Part shown: positions 55,601-63,125 of the stretch, piece after piece
Layout: the number at the start of each line of letters is the position of its first letter
Numbering within the stretch: position 1 is the stretch's first letter
Assembly (NCBI RefSeq): GCF_002209565.1
Contig: NZ_NJIH01000011.1
Coordinates: forward strand, 186,001 to 250,000
Direction of reading: 5' to 3'
Source of the DNA: Candidimonas nitroreducens
Lineage (GTDB): Bacteria; Pseudomonadota; Gammaproteobacteria; Burkholderiales; Burkholderiaceae_B
DNA length: 64,000 nucleotides
Program-made: the position numbers and the translations under genes
The notes under the pieces: model-generated
What the model was told of the DNA's origin: nothing
The model's database searches: none
What the model saw: the letters and a program-made list of their open reading frames with translations, nothing else

Positions 55601-56190
55601 TGCAGCCCTCGCGCAACCTGCAGTGGTTCGCCGGCGTGCTGGCCGCGGTGCGGCCCAAGATGACGCGCCGCGGCAAGATGCTGTATGCGTCGCTGGACGA
55701 CGGCTCGGCCCAGATCGAGGTAGCCATCTTCAACGAACTGTACGAGCTGCACCGCAACCGCCTGAAGGAAGACCGCCTGGTCATCATCCAGGGCAAGGTC
55801 AGCCACGACGACTATTCCGGCGGCCTGCGCGTCTCGGCGGAATCGTTGTTCGACCTGCAGCTGGCGCGCGAGGCGCGCGCGCGGGCACTGCGCATCACGC
55901 TCAACGGCAACGCCGATGCGGCGCGCCTGCGCCAGGTGCTGGATCCGTTCCGCGCAGCGGCGCCTGCCGCTGCGCCGGCCCATAACGGCAGCGGGGCAGT
56001 GGCCAACGGCGCCGCACTCGCGGCTGCCGTTGCGCCGGTGGCGGGCGTGCCCGTCGAAATCGCCCTGCATCGCGCCGGCTACGCCTGCACCATACGCCTG
56101 GGCGACCAGTGGCGGGTGCGCATGGCCGACGATCTGCTCGAACAGCTGGGCGACTGGGTTCAGAACGACAGCATAGAGGTGGCCTACTGA
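52636..56190 (+). CDS. dnaE: DNA polymerase III alpha subunit
   Basis: An 1184-residue replicative polymerase. The N-terminal PHP domain is clear ([13 protein letters not shown], then [19 protein letters not shown]); several PHP metal histidines are replaced, as usual in Gram-negative DnaE. The polymerase core has [54 protein letters not shown] with catalytic aspartates, and [23 protein letters not shown]. The C-terminus has the OB domain and an Ala/Gly-rich linker (about 1105-1140) before the last tau-binding part. Length is close to the family norm. The stop overlaps the next gene's start (TGATG). Confidence 0.98.
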   Translation: [1184 protein letters not shown]

Positions 56191-57290
56191 TGCGCTCCTT
56201 GCGCATCGTGCATTCCGAGGCGGCTACCAGTTTCGGCGGCCAGGAAGGACGCATCTACAAAGAAATGCACGCCATGCGCGAACGCGGCCACGAGGTCGAG
56301 GCGATCTGCCAGCCCGATGCCCAGCTGGCGGCGCGGCTGTCGGGCGCAGGCTTCCGGGTGCACACGCTGCCCATGGACGGCGTGCCCAATTACCTCATGG
56401 GCGTGCTGCGCATTCGTTCGATACTGCGGCGCGGCCGCTACGATGTGCTCAACACGCACAGCCGTCGCGACACGGTCATTGCCGCGGCCGCGGGCCGGCT
56501 CGCCGGCACCCCCCTGATCGTGCGTACGCGCCACCTGTCCAGCAAGGTCGGCTCGCTCTGGTCGTACACCGGCCTGCCTCATTGCGTCATCACCGTCAGC
56601 GATCATGTGCGCCAGTACCTGATAGAGCGCGGCGTGCCCCCCGCGCGGGTCGCCACGGTGTACTCGCCCATCGTGCTGCCGCCGCCGGTCGAACACTCCA
56701 CCTTGCGTGACGAGCTGGGCCTGGCCGATACCGACATAGTGGTGGGCTGCGTGGCCGTCATGCGCGCCACCAAGGGGCACCGCGACCTGATCGACGCCAT
56801 GCTGCCGCTGCTGCGTACGCGGCCCGCCCTGCACCTGGTGTTCGTGGGCGGCGGCTCGCCCGTATTCGAGCAGACGCAGGCCTACGTCGCCGAGCTGGGC
56901 ATGCAGGCGCGCATCCATCTTATGGGCATGCGCCGCGACGTGCCCAATCTGCTGGCGGGTTTCGACATTTTTGCGCTGGCCACGCGCCAGGAGGCATCCG
57001 GCACCGTCTTCGTCGAGGCGCAAGCCAGCGGTCTGCCGGTGGTCGGCACCGACGTGGGCGGCGTGTCCGAAATGATGCGCGCCGGGCAGACCGGTTTTCT
57101 GGTGCCCCTGGACGACCGCGCGGCGCTCTCGGAGGCGCTGCGGCGCCTTGTCGACGAGCCCGATCTGCGGCGCAGCATGGGGCGGGCCGGGCGCGACATG
57201 GTGCGCGGCGAGGGCATGTTCTCGCCCGAGCGGCTGGCCGAGCGCACCGAAGAAGCCTACTTGCGCTGGCTGCAGGAGCGAGGCAAATGA
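56190..57290 (+). CDS. Glycosyltransferase family 4 (GT-B), LPS core cluster
   Basis: A 366-residue GT4 enzyme. ATG at 56190 shares its first base with the dnaE stop, so translation is coupled to dnaE. The N-terminal Rossmann half has SFGGQEGRIYKEMHAMRERGHEV, and the C-terminal half the family EX7E motif (E268-E276 in QEASGTVFVEAQ), followed by GLPVVGTDVGGVSE. It transfers a sugar from a nucleotide donor to the LPS core or O-antigen, on the cytoplasmic membrane face. Donor and acceptor unknown. Confidence 0.92.
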   Translation: MRSLRIVHSEAATSFGGQEGRIYKEMHAMRERGHEVEAICQPDAQLAARLSGAGFRVHTLPMDGVPNYLMGVLRIRSILRRGRYDVLNTHSRRDTVIAAAAGRLAGTPLIVRTRHLSSKVGSLWSYTGLPHCVITVSDHVRQYLIERGVPPARVATVYSPIVLPPPVEHSTLRDELGLADTDIVVGCVAVMRATKGHRDLIDAMLPLLRTRPALHLVFVGGGSPVFEQTQAYVAELGMQARIHLMGMRRDVPNLLAGFDIFALATRQEASGTVFVEAQASGLPVVGTDVGGVSEMMRAGQTGFLVPLDDRAALSEALRRLVDEPDLRRSMGRAGRDMVRGEGMFSPERLAERTEEAYLRWLQERGK

Positions 57291-58135
57291 GGCAGGCGCA
57301 CAACGTTCCGGTACTGATGTACCACCACATCACTCCGCACGGCGGCATGATCGCCGCTACGCCGCAGGTCTTCGAGCAGCAGATCGCCGGCCTGGCGCGC
57401 GCCGGCTACCGTTCGCTGGACACCCGCGAATTCCTGGGCCATCTGCGCGGCGAGCCGGTGCCGCCCAAGTCGGTGCTGATCACCTTCGACGACGGCTACC
57501 TCGACAACTGGGTGCATGCCCATCCCGTGCTGCAGCGCTACGGCATGAAAGCGGTGCTGTTCGTGGTGACGGGCTGGGTGGGCGAGGGCGCGCCGCGGCC
57601 GCACGCCGGGCAGGGCGCGGCGCCCGATTGTCCCGATCACCATGCCTGCATGCAGCGGGTCGAGCAGGGCCGCCACGACGAGGTCATGGCGCGCTGGAGC
57701 GAGCTGCAGGCCATGCGCGCCGCCGGCACCTTCGAGATCTACAGCCACACGCACAGCCATACGCGCTGGGACAAGCAGTATGCGCAAGACCCGGCGCGCA
57801 AGTGCGAAATGCTGGAACGCGACCTGGCGCTGTCGCGCCAGGCGCTCGAGCAGCACATGGGTACGGCCGGCGAGCAGCTGTGCTGGCCGCAAGGCTACTT
57901 CGATGCCGACTACTTGCGCATCGCCCAGGCCGCGGGCTTTCACTACCTGTACACCACGGACGCCTTCGGCCAGAACGTGGCGGGAACCGATCCGCTGCAC
58001 ATCCACCGCTTTGCCGTCAGCAACCGCGGCGGTTCGTGGCTGCTGCGGCGCCTGGCGCTGGTCGGCCATCCCTTTTTCGGCCCGCGCTACCACGCCTGGA
58101 AGGCATGGAAGAAGCGCCGCAGGAGCCGTGCATGA
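57287..58135 (+). CDS. Polysaccharide deacetylase (NodB domain), first of two
   Basis: A 282-residue carbohydrate esterase 4-type deacetylase. Its start overlaps the previous stop (ATGA). NodB motif 1 is LITFDDGY (D68, D69), motif 2 SHTHSH (H154 and H158), and the QGYFDADYL region supplies a later arm. An extra loop between motifs 1 and 2 (about 98-135) contains two cysteines (C115, C121) and many His/Asp residues, possibly a second metal site. It probably removes N-acetyl groups from an LPS core or O-antigen sugar precursor, as known for deacetylases in Bordetella-type LPS clusters; the true substrate is inferred. Confidence 0.9.
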   Translation: MRQAHNVPVLMYHHITPHGGMIAATPQVFEQQIAGLARAGYRSLDTREFLGHLRGEPVPPKSVLITFDDGYLDNWVHAHPVLQRYGMKAVLFVVTGWVGEGAPRPHAGQGAAPDCPDHHACMQRVEQGRHDEVMARWSELQAMRAAGTFEIYSHTHSHTRWDKQYAQDPARKCEMLERDLALSRQALEQHMGTAGEQLCWPQGYFDADYLRIAQAAGFHYLYTTDAFGQNVAGTDPLHIHRFAVSNRGGSWLLRRLALVGHPFFGPRYHAWKAWKKRRRSRA

Positions 58136-58983
58136 GCACGGCCCGAGGCGCCGTGCAGCCGCAGGCCGTGCCTATGAGCCGCGCCGGCGTGCAGGCAGGC
58201 AGAAGGCTGTCGGTCATCATCATCACCAAGAACGAGGCGGCGCATATTGCCGCCTGCCTCGAATCGGTCGCGTTCGCCGACCAGGTCGTGGTGCTGGACT
58301 CCGGCAGCACCGACGGCACGCCGGACATGGCCCGCCAGGCGGGCGCGCAGGTGCACCACACGGCGGACTGGCCGGGTTTCGGCCCGCAGAAGAACCGGGC
58401 GCTGGATCTGGCCGACGGCGACTGGGTGCTGTCGGTGGATGCCGACGAACGTGTCCCGGCTGAGCTGGCTGCCGAGATACGCCGGGTGGTCGCGGCGCCC
58501 GCCCACGACGGCTATGAAATCGCGCGCTTGTCCGACTTTTGCGGCAGCCCCATCCGCCATAGCGGTTGGTGGCCCGACTACGTGCTGCGCCTGTTCCGGC
58601 GCGGCGCCGCGCGCTTCAGCGACGACGCGGTGCACGAGCGTGTGGTGCTGCAAGGCGCGCCCGGTCGCTTGCGCGGGCACCTGCGCCATTACCCCTATGC
58701 CGATCTCGAGGCTCTGGTGGCTAAGATCAACCGCTATTCCACCGATGCCGCGGCCATGATGCATCGCCGCGGCAAACGGGCCGGCGCGCTCGCCGCGGTG
58801 GGGCATGGTTTCTGGACCTTCGTGCGCATCTACCTGATGCGCCGCGGCTTCCTCGACGGGCGCCGCGGGCTGGTGCTGGCCGGCGCGGCGGCGGCCGGCA
58901 GTTTTTTCCGCTATGCCAAGCTGATGTTGCTGTCGCAGGACGATGCGGCGCCGCGCGCGCCGGCGGACAAGGAGCGATCCTGA
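58132..58983 (+). CDS. Glycosyltransferase family 2, WaaE/KdtX-like
   Basis: A 283-residue GT-A enzyme, start coupled to the previous gene by ATGA overlap (58132); ATG codon 15 is a possible alternative. LSVIIITKNEAAHIAACLESV starts the domain, VLDSGSTDGT and LSVDADERVPAELAAEI (D103-A-D105) follow. This is the form of LPS inner-core glucosyl/heptosyl transferases of the WaaE/KdtX group, and the late hydrophobic segment may be a membrane anchor. It probably acts on the LPS inner core. Substrate unproven. Confidence 0.9.
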   Translation: MSTARGAVQPQAVPMSRAGVQAGRRLSVIIITKNEAAHIAACLESVAFADQVVVLDSGSTDGTPDMARQAGAQVHHTADWPGFGPQKNRALDLADGDWVLSVDADERVPAELAAEIRRVVAAPAHDGYEIARLSDFCGSPIRHSGWWPDYVLRLFRRGAARFSDDAVHERVVLQGAPGRLRGHLRHYPYADLEALVAKINRYSTDAAAMMHRRGKRAGALAAVGHGFWTFVRIYLMRRGFLDGRRGLVLAGAAAAGSFFRYAKLMLLSQDDAAPRAPADKERS

Positions 58984-59169
58984 GGCCGGCTTTCGGATGG
59001 GCGGCGCAGGTATTTTCCAGGGCATCTCGCAGGGGCCGTGCGATGTCCGAACCTCCCACCTCGCGGCCTGCTGCCGCTCTGATTTGCCAGGTACAGCACA
59101 GCGAGCAGGGACTCTGCCGTGTCCGTGCTCATGCAAGCGGCGCAGGGGCAGAAATGGAATAATGTGCCG

Positions 59170-59892
59170 ATGATTCCAGTGCTCATGTACCACCAGATCG
59201 GCCAACCCGCCGCCAAAGGAACGCCATACCGCGGGCTGACCGTGCATCCGGCCGATTTCCGCCGCCAGATGTCCTGGATGCGCCGCTTCGGCTACCGGGG
59301 CCTGTCCATGCGCGAGCTGCTGCCCTATCTGGCCGGCGAGCGGCAGGGCAAGGTGTTCGGTATCACCTTCGACGACGGCTACCGCAATGTGTACCAGAAT
59401 GCGCTGCCGGTCTTGAGCGAGCTGGGATTTACTGCAACTAATTATTTCGTCGTGCACCAGCTGGGCGGCGGCAACGTCTGGGACGCCGAAAAGGGCGTGC
59501 CGCTTGCGCCCCTCATGTCGCGCGAAGAAATGCGCGCCTGGGCTGCGGCGGGCCAGGAGGTGGGCTCGCACACGCTGGATCACGTCCATCTGCCGCGCAT
59601 TTCCGCCGAGCTGGCCGAGCAGCAGATCCGTCAATCCAAGACACAACTTGAAGATCTGGCGGGCGTCGAGGTCAGCGCGTTTTGCTATCCTTACGGCCAC
59701 GAAACCCCTGCGCTGCGGAACATGGTGCGCAATGCGGGCTATCTGAATGCCACGACTACGCAGCGCGGGCTGGCGCGGCGTTCGGACGACCGCTATGGCA
59801 TTCCGCGCGTCACCGTGGCGCGTTCCACGCATATACTGCGCTTCTTGCAGAAATGCTTGACCCGCCTGGAAGACCGGCGGCGGCAGGATTGA
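59170..59892 (+). CDS. Polysaccharide deacetylase (NodB domain), second of two
   Basis: A 240-residue deacetylase. The start MIPVLMYHQIGQP at 59170 gives the usual N-terminus; GTG 59119 would add 17 residues and is less likely. NodB motif 1 is ITFDDGYRNVYQNALP (D68, D69), motif 2 is GSHTLDHVHL (H134, H138), and FCYPYGHETPALRNMV is motif 3. It lacks the inserted cysteine loop of the first deacetylase, so the two probably act on different sugars. It lies after a 186-bp gap in the LPS cluster. Confidence 0.9.
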   Translation: MIPVLMYHQIGQPAAKGTPYRGLTVHPADFRRQMSWMRRFGYRGLSMRELLPYLAGERQGKVFGITFDDGYRNVYQNALPVLSELGFTATNYFVVHQLGGGNVWDAEKGVPLAPLMSREEMRAWAAAGQEVGSHTLDHVHLPRISAELAEQQIRQSKTQLEDLAGVEVSAFCYPYGHETPALRNMVRNAGYLNATTTQRGLARRSDDRYGIPRVTVARSTHILRFLQKCLTRLEDRRRQD

Positions 59893-59919
59893 TCGACCGT
59901 TCGCGAGGCATACGACGAA

Positions 59920-61206
59920 GTGGTAAACAAAATGGATAGGGCGGGCGGCCCCTTGGAATTGATGGCTTCATTGGGCGCGTTCCTGTTCTTCTGTCTGATG
60001 CTGGCGGTGCCTTCGGGCTATTCTTATGGCGCCGCCTTGCTGCTGCTGGCGGGGCTGCTGTTCTGTGCGCAGCGCCCGGCTCTGGGCCTGAGCCGCGAAG
60101 ACCGCATGCTGGCCTGGCTATTGCTGGCCAATACGCTGATCGCACTGGCCATATTCCTTTTGCATGGCGACGAGCTCAAGACCATCGACCAGTCCAGCCG
60201 CTACGCCATGGCGATTCCGATCATGTGGCTGGCCATGCAGCGGCCGCCGCGCCGATCCTGGATATGGGCGGGCGTGGCGCTGGGTGCGATTGCCTCGGTG
60301 GGCATTACGCTGTGGCAGCGCCACTGGGAAGGCATAGACCGGGCCACGGGCTTCGTCACCAGTGCGATTCCCTATGGCGACATAGGGCTGATGATGGCGA
60401 TATTGTGCGCCGCGGCCCTGTTCTCTCTGTCCGGCGCGGCGCGAGGCCGGGCATGGCCATGGGCCTGCTTGCTGGGTCTGGGTGTGCTGGCCGGCCTGTT
60501 CAGCTGCGTGGCTTCGGAAACGCGCGGGGCGTGGATCGCGCTGCCCCCGGTCGCGGTGATTTTCTGCGTGGCGTTCGGACGGCGGCGCGACCTATGGCGG
60601 CTGCTGGGTGCTGGGGTGGCCGGCGTGGCCGTGCTTGCCGCCGTGTTCGTCATGATGCCCGACCAAGGACTAAAGGCGCGCAGCTTCGAAGCGGTTCGGG
60701 AAGTGCAGATGTACCTGCACGAGCGCAATTCGGGCACCTCGGTCGGGGCGCGCCTGGAAATGTGGCGCATGGCGCTCGAGCACATACCCAAGAAGCCCCT
60801 GCTGGGCTGGAGCTACGCGCAGTACGAGGCTCAGGTAAAGCGCGAAACCGTGGCGAACAAGGCCAGCCCGTTCGTGGCCACCCTGGCCAATACCCATAAC
60901 AATTATCTGGAAGTCTGGCTGCACCAGGGCTCGTTCGGCCTGCTGGCGCTGCTCGCCTTATATTGGTGCGCGCTGCGCGGCTTTTGCAGGCGCCTGCGCC
61001 ATCCCGACCTCAATGTGCGCGTGCTGGCGGTATCGGGCGCCTCGGTGATGGCTTCGTTCTTCCTTTTCGGCTTGACCCAGGTGATTCTAGGGCGTAACAA
61101 TGGGGTGTTATTCTTTCTCGTGAGCCTGGCGGTGTTCTGGGGCTGTATGCGGCACGAAGAGGGCCTGGCGCCAGGCCTTGCGCGCCCGACCCAGGCCAGC
61201 CCCTGA
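59920..61206 (+). CDS. O-antigen ligase (WaaL/Wzy_C family) membrane protein
   Basis: A 428-residue integral membrane protein with about ten to twelve hydrophobic helices. SETRGAWIALPPVAVIF and, in a large periplasmic loop, LANTHNNYLEVWLHQGSFGLLALLALY match the conserved Arg and His regions of O-antigen ligases. It probably joins O-antigen or another glycan to lipid A-core on the periplasmic face. GTG 59920 is used; ATG 59932 with GAAGTGG upstream is equally possible. It is 4 bp from the next gene. Confidence 0.88.
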   Translation: MVNKMDRAGGPLELMASLGAFLFFCLMLAVPSGYSYGAALLLLAGLLFCAQRPALGLSREDRMLAWLLLANTLIALAIFLLHGDELKTIDQSSRYAMAIPIMWLAMQRPPRRSWIWAGVALGAIASVGITLWQRHWEGIDRATGFVTSAIPYGDIGLMMAILCAAALFSLSGAARGRAWPWACLLGLGVLAGLFSCVASETRGAWIALPPVAVIFCVAFGRRRDLWRLLGAGVAGVAVLAAVFVMMPDQGLKARSFEAVREVQMYLHERNSGTSVGARLEMWRMALEHIPKKPLLGWSYAQYEAQVKRETVANKASPFVATLANTHNNYLEVWLHQGSFGLLALLALYWCALRGFCRRLRHPDLNVRVLAVSGASVMASFFLFGLTQVILGRNNGVLFFLVSLAVFWGCMRHEEGLAPGLARPTQASP

Positions 61207-61210
61207 CCGC

Positions 61211-62368
61211 ATGCCCAGACTGAATATTGCCTTTGTCGTCGATCGCTTCGGCAGCCGCTACGGGGGCGCCGAAGCCTATGGCGTGGCGCTCATGCGCGAA
61301 CTCGCCCGCGGCCACGACGTCACCGTATACGCTCGCAGCTACGACCGCGCCTGCGGGCTGGATCTGCCCTTCGTGCGCCTGGCCTTCTGGTCGGGCTGGC
61401 CCAGCTGGCTGCGCGTGCTGCTGTTCGCGCGCCGCGCCGCGCGGCTGACCCGCGGCCGGTACGATATCGTTCATTCGCACGTCAACGGCAGCTGCGGCGA
61501 CGTCGAGGTCGTGCACGTCACGCCGGTGCGCTACAGCTGGAAGGTGCGCAGCCTGCCGTGGCACAAGCGCCTGCTGGCGGCCATCAGCCCCCGGGTCGGC
61601 ACCTATCTGGCGCTCGAGCGCGGGCGCGTCGCGCCGCGGCCGGGCCATCGCACGGTGGCCGTTTCAGGGCTGATTGCACAACAATTGCGCGCCGCCTATG
61701 GCGAGTCGCTGCAGGCTCCGGTGATTCCGCCGGGCGTCAGCCGGGCGCCCGAGGCCGATCCGGCGCAACGCCTGCGCGTGCGCAGCGACATGGGCTGGTG
61801 CGAGACCGATCGCGTGTGCCTGCTGGTGGCGCGCAACCCCATGCGCAAGGGGCTGCCCACCGTGGCGGCGGCGCTGGCAAGCCTGCCGCCGCACTACAAG
61901 CTGCTGGTGGTGGGCGGCAGGGCGCTGGCGCGCGAATTCCTGGACGGGCATGCCGATGCGGCGCTGCGGGCGCGCGTCGGCCTGGTGGAAACCACTTCGG
62001 ACGTGGCGGGCTATTACCAGGCGGCCGATCTATACGTGCACCCGACCTTGAATGACAGTTTCGGCATGGCGCCGCTGGAGGCCATGTCTTTCGGCCTGCC
62101 CGTGATACTCAGCCCCAGCCCTTGGTGCGGTTTCGCGCAGTATGTCGAGCCTGGCCGCGAGGCCCTGGTGCTGTCGCACCCCGAAGACGTGCAGGAATTG
62201 GCGGCGGCGATTGCCCGGGTCTGCGAAGACGGCGGCCTGCGCGCCGCCCTGGTAGAGGGCGGCGCCAAGGTGGTGGAGCGGCACAGCTGGGCCGAGGCGG
62301 CGCGCCGCTACGTCGGCCTGTACGAAGAGATTCTGGCCGAGAAGGCCCAAGCGCCAGCCGCGCCCTAG
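61211..62368 (+). CDS. Glycosyltransferase family 4, LPS core type
   Basis: A 385-residue GT-B enzyme. MPRLNIAFVVDRFGSRYGGAEAYGVALMREL is the acceptor half, and NDSFGMAPLEAMSFGLPVI gives the EX7E-like donor motif with Asp in place of the first Glu. PPGVSRAPEADP and NPMRKGLPTVAAAL fit heptosyl/glucosyl transferases of the WaaG type. It lies 4 bp after the ligase gene. Its stop overlaps the stop of the convergent YdcF-like gene. Confidence 0.91.
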   Translation: MPRLNIAFVVDRFGSRYGGAEAYGVALMRELARGHDVTVYARSYDRACGLDLPFVRLAFWSGWPSWLRVLLFARRAARLTRGRYDIVHSHVNGSCGDVEVVHVTPVRYSWKVRSLPWHKRLLAAISPRVGTYLALERGRVAPRPGHRTVAVSGLIAQQLRAAYGESLQAPVIPPGVSRAPEADPAQRLRVRSDMGWCETDRVCLLVARNPMRKGLPTVAAALASLPPHYKLLVVGGRALAREFLDGHADAALRARVGLVETTSDVAGYYQAADLYVHPTLNDSFGMAPLEAMSFGLPVILSPSPWCGFAQYVEPGREALVLSHPEDVQELAAAIARVCEDGGLRAALVEGGAKVVERHSWAEAARRYVGLYEEILAEKAQAPAAP

Positions 62369-63123
62369 ATCCAGCCGCGTATCCAGTACGCCAGCATCCC
62401 CGCATATTCCTTGATGATCGAGCGGCTGGCGTCCAGCGCCCGCATGCTGGGCAGCCAGAACGAAAACCCCGAGTCCACGGGTACGTAGATCTGCGGAGCG
62501 GACGGCGCCGCCGTGGCGATGATGCCTTGCTTGCGGAACACCGCCATGGCGCGCGGCATGTGCAGGGCCGAGGTCACCAGCAGAATGCGGGTGATGTGCA
62601 GGGCCTTGAGCTTGGCGGCGGTGTACAGCCCGTTTTCATGCGTATTGCGGCTGCGGGTCTCCAGGATCATGGCGCTTCTGGGTATGCCTTGTTCTTCCAG
62701 GGCATGGGCCATGACCTGCGCCTCGCTGGTGCGGCCTTCCAGCGCCGCCCCGGACAGCACGATCAGCGGCGCGCGCTGCGCCTTGTACAGAATGGCGGCG
62801 GTATCCACGCGCGGCGCCGCCGTCTCTTTGTCGTAGGGTTCGAACCAGTTGGGGCGGTTGTTGGCCGTGTTGCCGCCCAGCACGACGATGGCGCCCGCGG
62901 TCGGCAGCTCGGCCGGCAGCTGCTGCGGGTAGATCTGTTCCAGCCTGCCCCCCGCCCATAGCGTAGTGGCGGGCAGCGACCAGAAAACCGCCCAGCACAC
63001 CCCGCAGGCGGCCAGAAACAGGGCCGTCTTGCGGCGCCTGGCCATGAACAGAACCAGTGCGACCACCAGCAGGGTGATGCACAGATTCAGTGGGATGACC
63101 AGGTTGGTGAAGAAAATTGCCAT
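62365..63123 (-). CDS. YdcF/DUF218-family membrane protein
   Basis: A 252-residue protein with an N-terminal pair of hydrophobic segments (about 2-23 and 29-50) and a DUF218 domain: AIVVLGGN, LIVLSGAALEG, TRSRNTHENGLYTAAKLKAL and LVTSALHMPRAMAVFRKQG. Relatives such as ElyC and SanA affect envelope integrity and polyprenyl-phosphate-linked glycan assembly, which suits the LPS cluster. ATG at 63121-63123 is two bases after the stop of the heptosyltransferase-type gene, so they form one operon. Exact function unknown. Confidence 0.87.
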   Translation of the reverse strand: MAIFFTNLVIPLNLCITLLVVALVLFMARRRKTALFLAACGVCWAVFWSLPATTLWAGGRLEQIYPQQLPAELPTAGAIVVLGGNTANNRPNWFEPYDKETAAPRVDTAAILYKAQRAPLIVLSGAALEGRTSEAQVMAHALEEQGIPRSAMILETRSRNTHENGLYTAAKLKALHITRILLVTSALHMPRAMAVFRKQGIIATAAPSAPQIYVPVDSGFSFWLPSMRALDASRSIIKEYAGMLAYWIRGWI

Positions 63124-63125
63124 TG

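Noticed and set aside
53317-56070. A 917-codon open frame antisense to dnaE
   Set aside because: Composition is His/Gln/Val-rich and matches no family; the opposite strand encodes a complete DnaE.
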